A stretch of DNA of 64,000 bases from Chiridota heheva. Taxonomy: Eukaryota > Echinodermata > Holothuroidea > Apodida > Chiridotidae. The translations under genes were made by a program, and so were the position numbers. Position 1 is the first letter of the stretch. Every line of letters begins with the position of its first letter. Below, piece after piece: positions 11,701 through 23,700 of the stretch. The stretch lies in contig JAIGNY010000448.1 of the NCBI GenBank assembly GCA_020152595.1, positions 899,501-963,500 on the forward strand, written 5' to 3'. Under the pieces are notes generated by a model. That model saw nothing but the letters and a program-made list of their open reading frames with translations, did not search any database and was not told the origin of the DNA.

Positions 11701-14700
11701 ATTTTACTAGCTGGTTCCATCTCGTGGACGAACTCGGTGCGTTTTGTGGCGTTATTGTAGACACTACTATGATATTCATATCGTGTCCAAGGCTCTTCCG
11801 GTTGGCATGTTATCCGAGTTTCTATCTCGGCTTCATGCGACGTTTGCCTCAGTTACTGTTAACAAATGGTGCCTTGTTTGGTTTAATTGTAACTAGAAGT
11901 GGTTTACTATGTTTTAGTACTTACCACTCTTGAGGTCTTTCGTCCTTAAGAGGAGAAGGAATTTCGTCTTTTAAGCGGGATAAGACTAGTGAGAGTTTTA
12001 GTACCAGCCTTTAGAAAATTGTGCTGCGACCTGAACTCCCTTCCTACCTATCCTCAGTTGCAATCTGATTGCATATTTATAGCATGGAAGGTAAGGTATA
12101 ACTTGAAGTAAATTTACTCCGCTAAGCATAGCGGGAATATTTACGAGAGATATACTTACCTTCCATGCATCCCGGCCCGTCTCCCCTCTCTTTCAGGCCT
12201 TGGTGGAATGTTAAGTGAGGGTTAGTAGAGGTTATATGGAGGTCAGCGCTGGGCTGGGCTGGTAAGTACATTTTTAAGGTTGGTTAGAAGTGCATTAGAA
12301 TCAGGTCATGTGACCAGATTGCATATATATAGCATGGAAGGTAAGTATAAATCTTGTAAATATCCCCACTACGCTTAGTGGGGTAATTTTGTGGGTGAAT
12401 GGATTTCTATTTGTTTTTAAGCTTCAAGAATGAGCACACAATATATTTTGGGGTGGTTACAAGCCTGTTTTCATTGTTTAGTTGATTCGAGTGGGCTGGT
12501 GCCCAGGTTGTTAGGAAAGAAATACATGTTTGATGTTTTTTTGTTGTTGTCGGTAATGCAAGTGGGAGCTTTAATATCGTTGTGAAGCTAGAACATCAAT
12601 GATGTAGTCGCTCAATATATGTTTTGTGGGTGGGTATAAAGACTGTTTTTGTTGGTGGGGAGTTACATTGGGTAGGCTGGCATTGTTAGGTTTGATTAGC
12701 AGTGGTGCAACAAAAGGCTGGGAATGCTTGGAAGGGTAGGTAAACCTTACAGGCCCTTGGCAAAATCGAATTGGCTCTAGCTCTGAACAATGACACTGCA
12801 ATATTTTTGTTATGGGACCCAAAGTGCCACGGGTGTTGGAAAGAGCTCGGGGTGAGGGGGAGGGAGAACAAAATCAAGTTCAAGGGTGCTTTATTGACAG
12901 TAATTGAGGGGCACTTTTCATTTAAAAAAAGGGGGGCATTCTTGTCAGTTTTCTAACTTGTGGATATATTTCGCCTAAGGGTTTGAGATTGGTGAGCCAG
13001 GACAAATGTTGACAATTAGGTGAATAGGTAAAAGGCTTCTTTGAAAATTGCTGCATGCTTAGAAAATTATTGGAGGCATTCCCCTCTCACCACAGCCCTC
13101 GGTGTCTCTGGTAAAATGACATGCTTTATTTGTGTCCAATAAGTACTAAATGTATGTTACAACCTCTATGTATTATGTAGTATTTGTGAGTGAGTGGATT
13201 TCTTTATTTTTTCAAGCTTCAAGAATGACCTAGAATAATTTCATATAATTTTTAAAAAGGTGCCTCCTGTCTGGTCAGCCCTCAATTTTCAAAAGGGCAC
13301 CTCCTGCCCCCGTCCATACAATTAAAAAAAAACACCTTCTGCCCCCAAGACTTTAGTTACTCCACTCCGTATTGGAGCTATAATATATTTTGAATATGTG
13401 AAAACTGTTTTTCAAGTAAGCCTAAAAAACTTAGTCTCAATAGCAATATGATGCAAATTTGATTAACAATGTTTGCTTTTGAGTGAAATTGAAATCATAA
13501 ACAGACGTACTAACAGCAAAATACTGTTGTATAAATTTGAGATGGATTTTACATCCTTGCAATAAGACATGATTTAGCTATGGCATATTTTCCTCGTATT
13601 ACTAATATATTAGCCATTCTGAGCAAATAATTAATTATTGCAATTAATGAATCAATTAATCAATAATAGCATCCCAGAAATACACTTCAAAGTGGCAATC
13701 ATTATAACAAAATATAACTTAAAAGATTTAAAAAATTTCTTTCGAAGTCCTCTTTCATATAAGATGGACTTACTTGACTTCTGAACTAATCTAAGTTAAG
13801 ATACTGGCAAACCTAGTGATTTTAGGCACAAGTTATTACACCCTTATCATCTGTACACAAACAAAAAACTTCTTGTGAAGATGCGACTTATTGTGGATAA
13901 GATTACTGCAGGCCAGGCCATGTGTGTGTGTGTGTAATGTTACAGAGGACTTACGTTGATTTTAAAAGATTGTAATTATCAGTGAGTTATTTATACTTGG
14001 TGATTTTATAGCCTGATTATTAAATTGCAGTATATAGATTGGGTAGCCTATTCAGGCTATTTCCATTCTTGAGCTTTTAATAATTTTTAAATCCAAGTTA
14101 TAGCCCAAACGAGCCATCAACTTCAAGTGCTATACCCATTTTTACTATACTGTGGGACAGATCCCAAACAGAATATTAAACCCAATTAGCGCATGTGTCA
14201 GACTGTATTTTAAGGCTCAAACTAATGAAAGCAGAGTTTTTAAGGTATTCAGTGGTATTTCCCGAGCCAATGTTGTTATAATGCTAAATTGAGGCTATAT
14301 TCATTCTTGAGCTTTTATTAGTTTTTAATACCAAGCTATAGCTCAAATGAGCTATCAACTACAAGTGCTATACCCCAATTTGGCTATACAGTGGGACACA
14401 TCCCAAACATAATATTAAGCCCAATTATTGCATGTGTCAGATTGTATTTTAAGGCTGAAACTAATGAAAGCAGAGTTTTTTGAGGTATTCGGTGATATTT
14501 CTCGAGCCAGTGTTGTTATAATGCTAAATTCTTCCGATTACGCGGGCGATATTAGATTATTTAGCGAATTTTGGAAAGCAAAAAATTTGTTATTACAACG
14601 CACTAATATGGACTGTTATTGCATCAACATATCGATCTATTTAAGGCAAACAGCAACACAGCAAAATATTTTTAAAAAACACTTAAAATCCCTTAAGTGA

Positions 14701-17700
14701 TTGGGCTAATAATGCATCCTGTTGTTTGGATCATGTAACAGGGCTGGGTAATTTGAACTTTTATTTGAAGTTTCGGTCCTAGAATTAATCCCATTGTTGG
14801 GACTTGGTGGTATAAACATTGTAATAGATGATAGGATATTGATAGCAAACTTATTTAGCCTGAAGGTTTTGATGAACTACTATGTGGATATTGAAATGTT
14901 GTGTAAGAATTAAATTTAAACTTCAATATTTTTAGTTTCCAAAAAACTCAATCAAGATTTACTGTCCGGAGCCTTTTGCCCAGGAATAGTTGGGAATGTA
15001 TGGAACATCAAATAATATTCTGCATCATTTATTATATTTAATCATAAGTTTAGGAAACTTTTAGAAAAGTTATGTGTACTTATAGATGATTGGGAATGTA
15101 ATTACTGATGTGTAAAATCACTGAACTATCTGTGGTAGATTTCTTAATTGCTGGCAGTCTAAAAGTCATAATCATGGAAATGGGGGTTCTTGGGGGTAAA
15201 AAGACTGAAAATTTGTAGCGAGGATTGAGCATAATGAATGAAATAAAAGAGTGTTTCTTGTCATGTTTACTTTGTCATATTGACCTGCCATTGACAAAGT
15301 CCATAAAAACTATGATGAATTGAGACTTTTTCTTCCTACATCATTACCCACTCTTTCTTCTTTAGAATGCTTTGGTTTTACACCTTTTAGTTTACTTTCG
15401 TTTATATTGCAACATTTGTTCTATTAAAGGATTAGTTTAGTGGTCAAGCAACTTATATGAAAGAGGACTTCTAAAGAAACAACATGGTGAAGAAAGCATT
15501 GCAAAATCTTATTCTGTTATGGAAATTTTCAAGTTTAAAGTTTGGTAGCATTTCTGTAGAAACGACTAAAATCAGACTAGTTGTGATGTCACAGCCTCAT
15601 ATTCCTCAAAATCTTTACGATTTTAAAGAAAGTGTATTTAATTTTCTCACTATTTAAATCATTTTCCCTCAAATTTTCATTAGGTGGTATATTATAAATA
15701 CCCTTCCTAGATTTAGTTGACTACTTTTTGACATATCCCATGGTTTTTGGGCCACAAAATCGCAGGACAAAATATGATAGAATGTATCAAGACTGAGAAA
15801 GCTGAGGTTATGACATCACAACTAATCTGATTTCAGTCGTTTCTACAAAAATGATACCAAACTTTAAACTTAAATATCTCCGTAACGGAATAATATTTTT
15901 GAATGCTTTCACTATTGTGTTTCTTTTAAAGTCCTCTTTCATGTAAGATAAACATGCTTGACTACTGAACTAATTCTTTAAGTGATTCTGATATAGTTTC
16001 TCCTCTTTGGCTAGAGTTGTTGCTATTGATGTGCCAGTCAGACTCTTCAATCGATTATTACAATCAGAAGCAAAAGAATGTTTTGTTTGATATTTGTTTT
16101 GCAGGCAGTATTTGTTCGTGAACTTGAGTTGACCGGCTCTAACGCACCCATGGCCCGCTTTGGATCAGTCATAGAAAGTGCTGGTGATATCAACATGGAT
16201 AATTATCAAGGTATTCACATATGGGTTTTATATTGATCTTACTAATATACATCTGTTACAGAGAAAGCACAAGAACTGACTTTTGGAACACAGTTTTGTG
16301 ATGGGAGAGAGAGAGGAGGGGAAGGGGGGGGGGGGGGAATTACATATCCCCATCTTTTAGTAACCCCCAAGACATAATATTGTATTGTTCAAGGAAATCC
16401 ACCAGCACTGATCTAATGCTTTTGAGTGGATAGACCGATGTCACTTTAACAACCAAATAGAATTACCACCCCAATCATTACATAAAGTGCCATATGAATT
16501 TTGTTGAAGTTACGAAAGCACTTAAAGCCTCACAAATTATTCAAACCTCCCAACATGTCATGTTGCTACACACTTAGTGGTGTCAGCTAATGTCTGCAAA
16601 TTCAATCAAACTTTCTTAATCCCCCCTCAGACACTCAGGGTCATTTAAGATCATTCTTAAAAAAAGACTGTACCTAACAAGTATACTTGAATTTGAACTG
16701 TGATGTACTTTATTGCTGCAAAGGATACATAGGGTGTACATGTACCGGTATTAATATTCAAATTTCATTTGCCATTTTATTAAAGACACAATTATGTATA
16801 TAACCTACTAACTCTTGGGTAGGACATATTTTGCAGAATCGTTTAATGATTCCCACATGCTCGAAAACCATTTGACTTTAATTGAGTAGATCAGGAAGGA
16901 AATACATGGTAATAGGAAAATACAGGTGGAAAAATGAAAGAATCGTTGAGAATTACATCTTATTAGTCAGTGTGATTATAATACAACTACTATCTCCTTA
17001 CTATATTGCATCAATGGATATTAACTTAGTAGTGTACAATTTCCCCTAGACATGCCAATTACCATGATGGCATATCAATTTGTAAATTTGTGTTTGAACA
17101 AATGAAGGCGAATTTTGTTTTATTGCCATTAAAGTGACAAGAGGTTTAGGCCAATACAAATTTTGGTCATGGACGTTTTGGAATTATCACCACCATATAA
17201 TATAATGTCGGTATACCATTATATCAAAAGAATATGTCAGTATGAAGATGTTTGCATCATGCATGGCATAACTAATGTGTGATAAGGCAAAGAAAACCTT
17301 GACATAGTAAATACCATATCAGAAATGTGTCTTTGTTGCCTTGTCAAAGAATATCTATGACATTACATTAAGTGTGCAAGCTCTTTCCTTTCAGTATGCT
17401 ATCATAGGGGCATTAATAATATGCCCAATGTGCATCAGATAACGTGCTCGTCGACAAAATCGGTTGCAGTGCATACTAAACGGAAAGCGGAGGTACACGT
17501 CATGAACTCAACTCTACAAGTTACCCAATTCTGTTTTTGAATTATTTTGTAATAGTTTACCCCTAATTACCCTCCTTCACTGATTCAGTGGGTCATATTT
17601 AACCCCTTCTCTTTTTGTTTGGATGATATTCTTCCCCTGAAAGCTTTCATTCTGTAGACCATATTCTGCCCGTGATGACACCACTTTATGGAGCCATACT

Positions 17701-20700
17701 CTGCCCATGTATTTTACCACTCTTTCAGCCATATTGTACCTCTGATGAACAATGAGATCATTGTGGTAAAATTGTATTAAAAAAGATTGAAATCTATGCA
17801 TCTACGTGCAAATGTAACTACCATTTACAAAGTTTAAAGATTAAATTCAAACTAATGAAAATAACTTGAAACAAATAAAATAATATAAACAGAGCTTTCT
17901 CAAAGGATGAGTGAATGGGTCGAGTGTTTGGAAACTGGAGTGTCACAGGGTGGAATTTGGGGAGGTGTAAATTATGATGTGCAGGGGTAAAAATCATCTT
18001 CATTTATATACATCTGCATACATGACTTGTCAGTGGGGCTAAACTGAATTAAGGGGTGGCCTAGCTGGCCCAAATTTTGTCTACAGTATGTCACTGTTTG
18101 CCTCCACCTAAGTAAATATCGTTTTGTTTTATTATACAAATGGGGTGCAGCCAGCCTTTTGGATTGGAATGGGGGGGGGGGGGTTGGAGGGTAGCCAAGG
18201 GAAAATATCTGGACTTTTTATGATATTTTCTGGACCCTTTTTACCTTATTTTACTTGGGAGAGGATGGGGTGGGGGGTGGGGGTGTGGGAGAGATCAAAT
18301 GACCCTTTCAACCACCTGGCTACACCCATACAGGTATGTAGCTTGCCTTTGAAATGAGGAGGGTCACCAACACTGAGGGGAAATATCTGGATCCTTTTGC
18401 ATATTTCCTGCACCTTTACCCCCTGCTACACTTATATGTATAATAGTTTTCTTTAGAATAACTGATTTTTGTTTTCCTTTCTCTCCCCTATGGAAATGGT
18501 TGTGTATTCTTACAACTAAAAGTTTCTAAAACCACACATTTTGTACATTAAGTAGCCTTCCATTTTCATACTCCTCTTAAAGTGTGAACTTCTGTTAATT
18601 GAATGTCCTTGGAATGTGACTCTTCTCATTTCTCTTCTTATGGTGAAGCCCTTGAGATTAAATATTGACTTGTTCCATTTTGTGTTATTTGATTTTTTTT
18701 CCTCCAAATAAGAGTCTCTCTGGGATCTTGGCAATGCCATGGTGTGAAAAACAGTTTTCAAACTCTGGGTATGCAAAGCAAGGAGGTATCACTTTAGAGT
18801 TTATTGCTATGAATGTTGGTAACATACCATGGCCTTACATGACCTTTGTGAAAAACTTTTTGGGTTGCATTAGGGTACATGGCAGAGATATTATTTATGG
18901 TTTTAAAGTAATTGGTAATTAGCACAAGCAAGATTGTTTATTAGCACAAGCAAGATTGTTCATAAGCACAAGCAAGATTGTTTTTTGCCAGCCTATGTAT
19001 GCAGTATACTGTTATTATGCTATTGAGTCTCTTTAAAACCTATCCATGAAATGTCTAATATGAGACAGGACAGCCTGGGTTTTACTTGCATTTACATGTC
19101 AATTCTCATGGTTGCGCATTCAAATTACAATCCCAGATGCAGTGTCCTTTCCAAGTTACGCCAATGTTTTCACAGATGATATGGCCAAAACACGAGAATA
19201 TTCTTAGCTAACATCGCAATATGCCTATCATACATAGAGACTTTTTGCATTCATTCATTGAAGGATAGGTTTAATAGACTTTTTGCACTTGAAGATCATT
19301 CACGTAAGAAACAACAATTAAGGGAAAAGTTAAAAGTAGAAAATTGATTCATTTATAGTTGTTATGCTCCTTAAAGTTTCACACAGTCAGACCGGACCTA
19401 ATATATAAGCAGGTCAGGTCAGACTTTTCCCCTTTATTTTCTCTATTTTGAAAAAGCAATTGGGATCAAATTTCCCATATCAATGACTCCATTGTAATAG
19501 TTCTCCATTTAATCATGGGTTGTTGTGAAAGTTGGTGTTGAGTATCATATTAGCAGTGGATGAAGTCCTTATTGCATGGTTGAGTGGTTATTAAGATAAG
19601 TGGTCTCATTATTTGCTACATTAATTTTGTGGCTATGATTTGCTGTAATAAAATTTTGAAGGAGAAGGACAAGTCATGTGAAATGTAATGATAGGAATGA
19701 AGGAGAGGTGTATGACTTTTACGGCATTGAATCTTAATGGTCATCAGAATAATGAAGATGGAATTCTTCTCTCTATGTTTATCTTCTTTTTCTTTTATGT
19801 GTAGATGTTGTGATTGGTGCTCCCTATGAAGATGACATGATTGGCGCTGTTTATATTTATCATGGATCCCCATTGGGCTTGAAGAACAAATTTGCTCAGG
19901 TAATTAATTATCAATTACCAGAGATTCTTTTGTCAGTATGGAGAAATACATGGCAAATTCTTCTACATGTATTAAAAGAATGTTTGCTGCCTGAGCTTGG
20001 AACTTATATTCATTTCATGTCATATTTTGAAGTGACAGGTCTGCTAAGCTGAAGCCAATGTTATCTGTACATCTAGTAATTGCATGGATTTTATACTTTC
20101 CATTTATACTTTCCATTTACAGAGTGGGTGGGACTGGGGGTTGAGGGTGCAAGGGGATTTGCAGGGAAAGCCTTAAAACCCCCAAAGCTCAACATTTAAA
20201 CCAAGATAAATGCATACTTCCAAATAACAGATTCCTGCTCTAATACAAAGCATTTCAAGACAAAACAAATTCAATATGCAACGTTACACACATGATGAAG
20301 TAACCCTCTGTAGGAGGAATGATCCATCAATCATTCTTTGCACAATATTCTCCACATATAATGCATATTTATATTTAGGCTCAGCCAAGGACTATTCTGA
20401 TTCCGCTTCACTGCAAAGCAGGTATGTGGCTTGAGCCCCAGATGAATGATCCTATTGTGTACCCTGTAACAGTAGCTGGTTGCTAGCAAGTGAACTGTGA
20501 AGAGACTGAAGAGGCTAGTAGTTGGAAGGTATAGATTACCCCTGTTGTGTATGATGTAACAATAGCTGGTTGCTAGGAAAGGTGTGGATTACCCCAGATT
20601 TTGAGAAAACTGAGGGTTGGAAGGATCTAAGGGACAAAAACTCTTAATGTATACTTTTGGATGTTAAACTCCCTCCTGAAAATATGTGTGTGTGTGTCTG

Positions 20701-23700
20701 TTGTGTGTGTGTAGGGGAGGGGGGGGATTCTCGAAATACCTTCCAGTTGGGGAGGTAAGGTAGCTTTACAGATTTCCTAGGAGCATCATGTTAGATCGAA
20801 TTCTTGTGATGTACATAGGGACATGGAGGAGGGGACATCTAAGAATGGTCATTCTCTTATCAAATTTTTGCTGTTTGAATTTTCCCATCCAAACATTAAC
20901 CCCCATCCCCAAATTACTTTTAACTCTTAATTCTACCACGCAGCGATATTATCGCCATTTTTAAACCACCTTTTTCTAAAAATAAAATTAGGACCTTACC
21001 AAAGTCCTATAGGAGTAATCTTAGTATCATTTTAAAGTACTCAAGTATTTCTTTCTCAAAATGTAACTTTTTTATAGGAGTCATATTACAGATTTTTGAG
21101 AAAAAGCTTAAAAATGGTTAAAACTCAAAAATTTGCCAAAAAGTTGACAAAAAATGTTTGTTTTATTCTTTTAAATCTTACAATAAATAACTTCAAGATC
21201 ACATTCTTTATTCAAATTCAAACAAGCAAGTCCTAAGATATCATACTTTTGATTTCTGGTCTAATTTTTATAATCCCCACCTGTAATCTTTTGTTCTGGA
21301 GAAATTCCTTTAAAATGTCATGAACTTCTGCCATTTTCCACCCTATTTTTTCAAAAAATTGTGTACCAAAACCGTACATAGCACATGCTTCGTTGAACTG
21401 CCGTTCGAAACTGCTTGCAATTTCCTTTCATTTGATATATAAATAAAGGCATACCCCCTCTATTTTATGTCCACAAATATAATAATTAAATTTCACCTCA
21501 GCATTTCCAGTGATCACATAGTGTAGTGTGTGTGAACGCAACTTGCACGCGAGCGCACCAGGTCCAAGTCCCGCTGAGACCACTGCATTATAATTTTTTC
21601 AATATTCATATTATGTTCGTGCAAAGATTGACCCATTTGTTGACCAAATTTAGCCAAAAATTGATTAATTTGTGTAGTTTTGTGCAATTTTTCCTAATTT
21701 GGCTTTCATTACTCAAAAGATTGATATCTTAACTTCCATTCAAACCAAACTTGCAATCAAAGAAAATGAAAGGAAAGTTGTCAAAATTGCATATGAAAAA
21801 AAAGTTACGATAATTGGGCTTGCATTTTTAAAACTCTTGGGAGAGTAAGGGTTAAAGTAAAGTGCTATGGGAACAAAAATGTTCAGAAGCATTCAGAATT
21901 GTAAAAGGTTGTTATTATTTTAAAGGCTCTTTCAACCCAAAAGTGAGGGCGTCTTTTTGTGATAATTTGTGGGCATTTCGTCCACATCCAATCAAATCCT
22001 GTGATCTATTTTTTCATAGATTTAATCTCAATGAAAGTTTGTTTACTTGTCAAATGCTTTCGAACGTTCACCATGTGTACGTGTGTGTGTAACTTTTGCA
22101 CATGTTAGGCCTTGGTACATTATGAGTGACAAATTATAGGGCCTATCTAAAACTTAAACCTTGATATTTTTAAGCGATGAAGAAGACTGGGCCTAAGAGG
22201 ATTTGGCTTATACTGCAGTAATGTATGACTGAGTATTAAACTGTAACGTTAGCATAATAAACCCCTTTTCAAAATATAATGTCTTAATGTTAACTAACCT
22301 AACGACACTAGTAAGAACTCATTTGCTAAATTATTACCAAATGACTGTTCAAATGCGTTCCAACCATAAAAAGAAGCCAAAGTTTATATGGTGAACACGT
22401 TTACAAGAAAAAATAGTAAAAAAATAAACTTCCTGTGCACTTGTTAAGTCTTAACAACCGGCCAATTACGCCACACAGCTGTGCTTGATCGGAGCACAGT
22501 AAAGCTATGAATATTCAAATCCGAAGAGGCTGCATCATTTTTGTGTACAAGATACACACTGGATTATTTTGGAGACTCCAATAAAATACGCCCTCACTTT
22601 TCGGTTGAGTGTTCCTTTGAATAGTCATGATTGACTTGCTTGAAACCCACTATACCACTGGACTGAAGTTTTCCATAAATACAGACAAACTGCTAAACGT
22701 ATGCTGCTCAAAACATGTCTTTAACCTATAATTTTTACCCACATTTTTTTTTTTCAGAGTAGAATCAAGTTTCCAGTAATAGGGATCAAATGTGTTTTAT
22801 CAAACAGATCAACTATTGTTATATTAATGCCTAAAGCAATTTCCAGATGATGTCATGTAACATGTACTCACATACAGAAAAGGGAATGTAATGTTTATGT
22901 GGAGGAAACATTCCATATTGTCAGAATTAGCCAAACATGACTTCAACCATATCACCAGTTTGTCAACTTGAAATGTGTTTTGAAAGCAACTTTTTCATGA
23001 CAGGTGGTGTTTATGGAGATCATCCACATGAAATTGGAGGAAATTTGTTTGTTTGTTTTTTTGCAAAGGAATATATAACCTGATTCTTCTGATAGCATCA
23101 GTAATGTGACAAGCATTCTAATGTAACGACTTATCATAAACTTTTTTTTAATGAAGTTCCAGTCTTGTAACCAGGGGTGAAAATATAGCAGACCATTGCA
23201 ACAATGGTCCTATAAATTTGTTCACATGTCTAGAAAAAGATGAAAAAAAAGATGGCAAGGCAAAAAAAGGAAACAAGGAAAATGACATGAAGTCAATCAT
23301 TCACAGTCAATGTACACATCACCTCAGGCATAGCTATATTTATCACCAGTTTGCAAACAAATTTCTCTCACTAAGACACCTAAGACGGATGAGTAATTTT
23401 AATGACAACAGTGCCCTGATTACTCAGCAATGGCTTTCTGTAATCTTATACACACAACTAGCTTTGGGCTACTTGACTGACGTGTATGGGAATGGCAGAT
23501 AAACAATCATTGTTTGGAGTGGAAACACAATACACTGAACAGGAAGTCGGGTTGGTAATTGTCATAACTGAGTTTTCAGGATTAATTCAGGTGCCAGGTG
23601 CGGGTAGGCTTAAAGAGAAGCTTTTCAGCATGATGGAAAAAAGGCAAAGGAACGGGGAGAAAAGGTGTGGAGGAAACAAGAAAAAAAAAATCATTACAAT

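Larger units (their letters stand above)
7499..12388 (+). mobile_element. DIRS-like (tyrosine-recombinase class) retroelement, decayed
   Basis: A 4.9-kb insertion with inverted terminal repeats (7511-7636 against 12211-12350) and an extra internal complementary copy of the terminal sequence (12035-12175), the layout of DIRS elements. A gag-like, SR-rich frame starts near 9139 (MAEPNPPVSPVRSPERGRP). Further on, the plus-strand frames give HIRLIAPTWSNHLRFPQLLK (about 11005) and RALRLTVWHLSADPWHSKAF (11150). These resemble the segment after the RT/RNase H in DIRS polyproteins. Stops and frameshifts are frequent. Outer edges are placed by comparison with the empty right copy of repeat C. No clear RT catalytic motif or recombinase active site was identified, so the class rests mainly on architecture. 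Confidence 0.65.
6303..16104 (+). other. Integrin intron 2 (9.8 kb, retroelement-filled)
   Basis: Holds a repeat unit, the DIRS-like element, a second repeat unit, a 238-bp tandem duplication and a long-TIR MITE, each listed separately. 6303-6809 and 13226-13736 show no recognisable gene. 13918-13937 is a TG run. Confidence 0.85.
16211..19804 (+). other. Integrin intron 3
   Basis: Mostly unique AT-rich sequence. It includes G-runs (about 16317-16338 and 18173-18183), a 22-bp triplication and an inverted copy of the LINE-nested MITE. No exon recognised. Confidence 0.8.
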
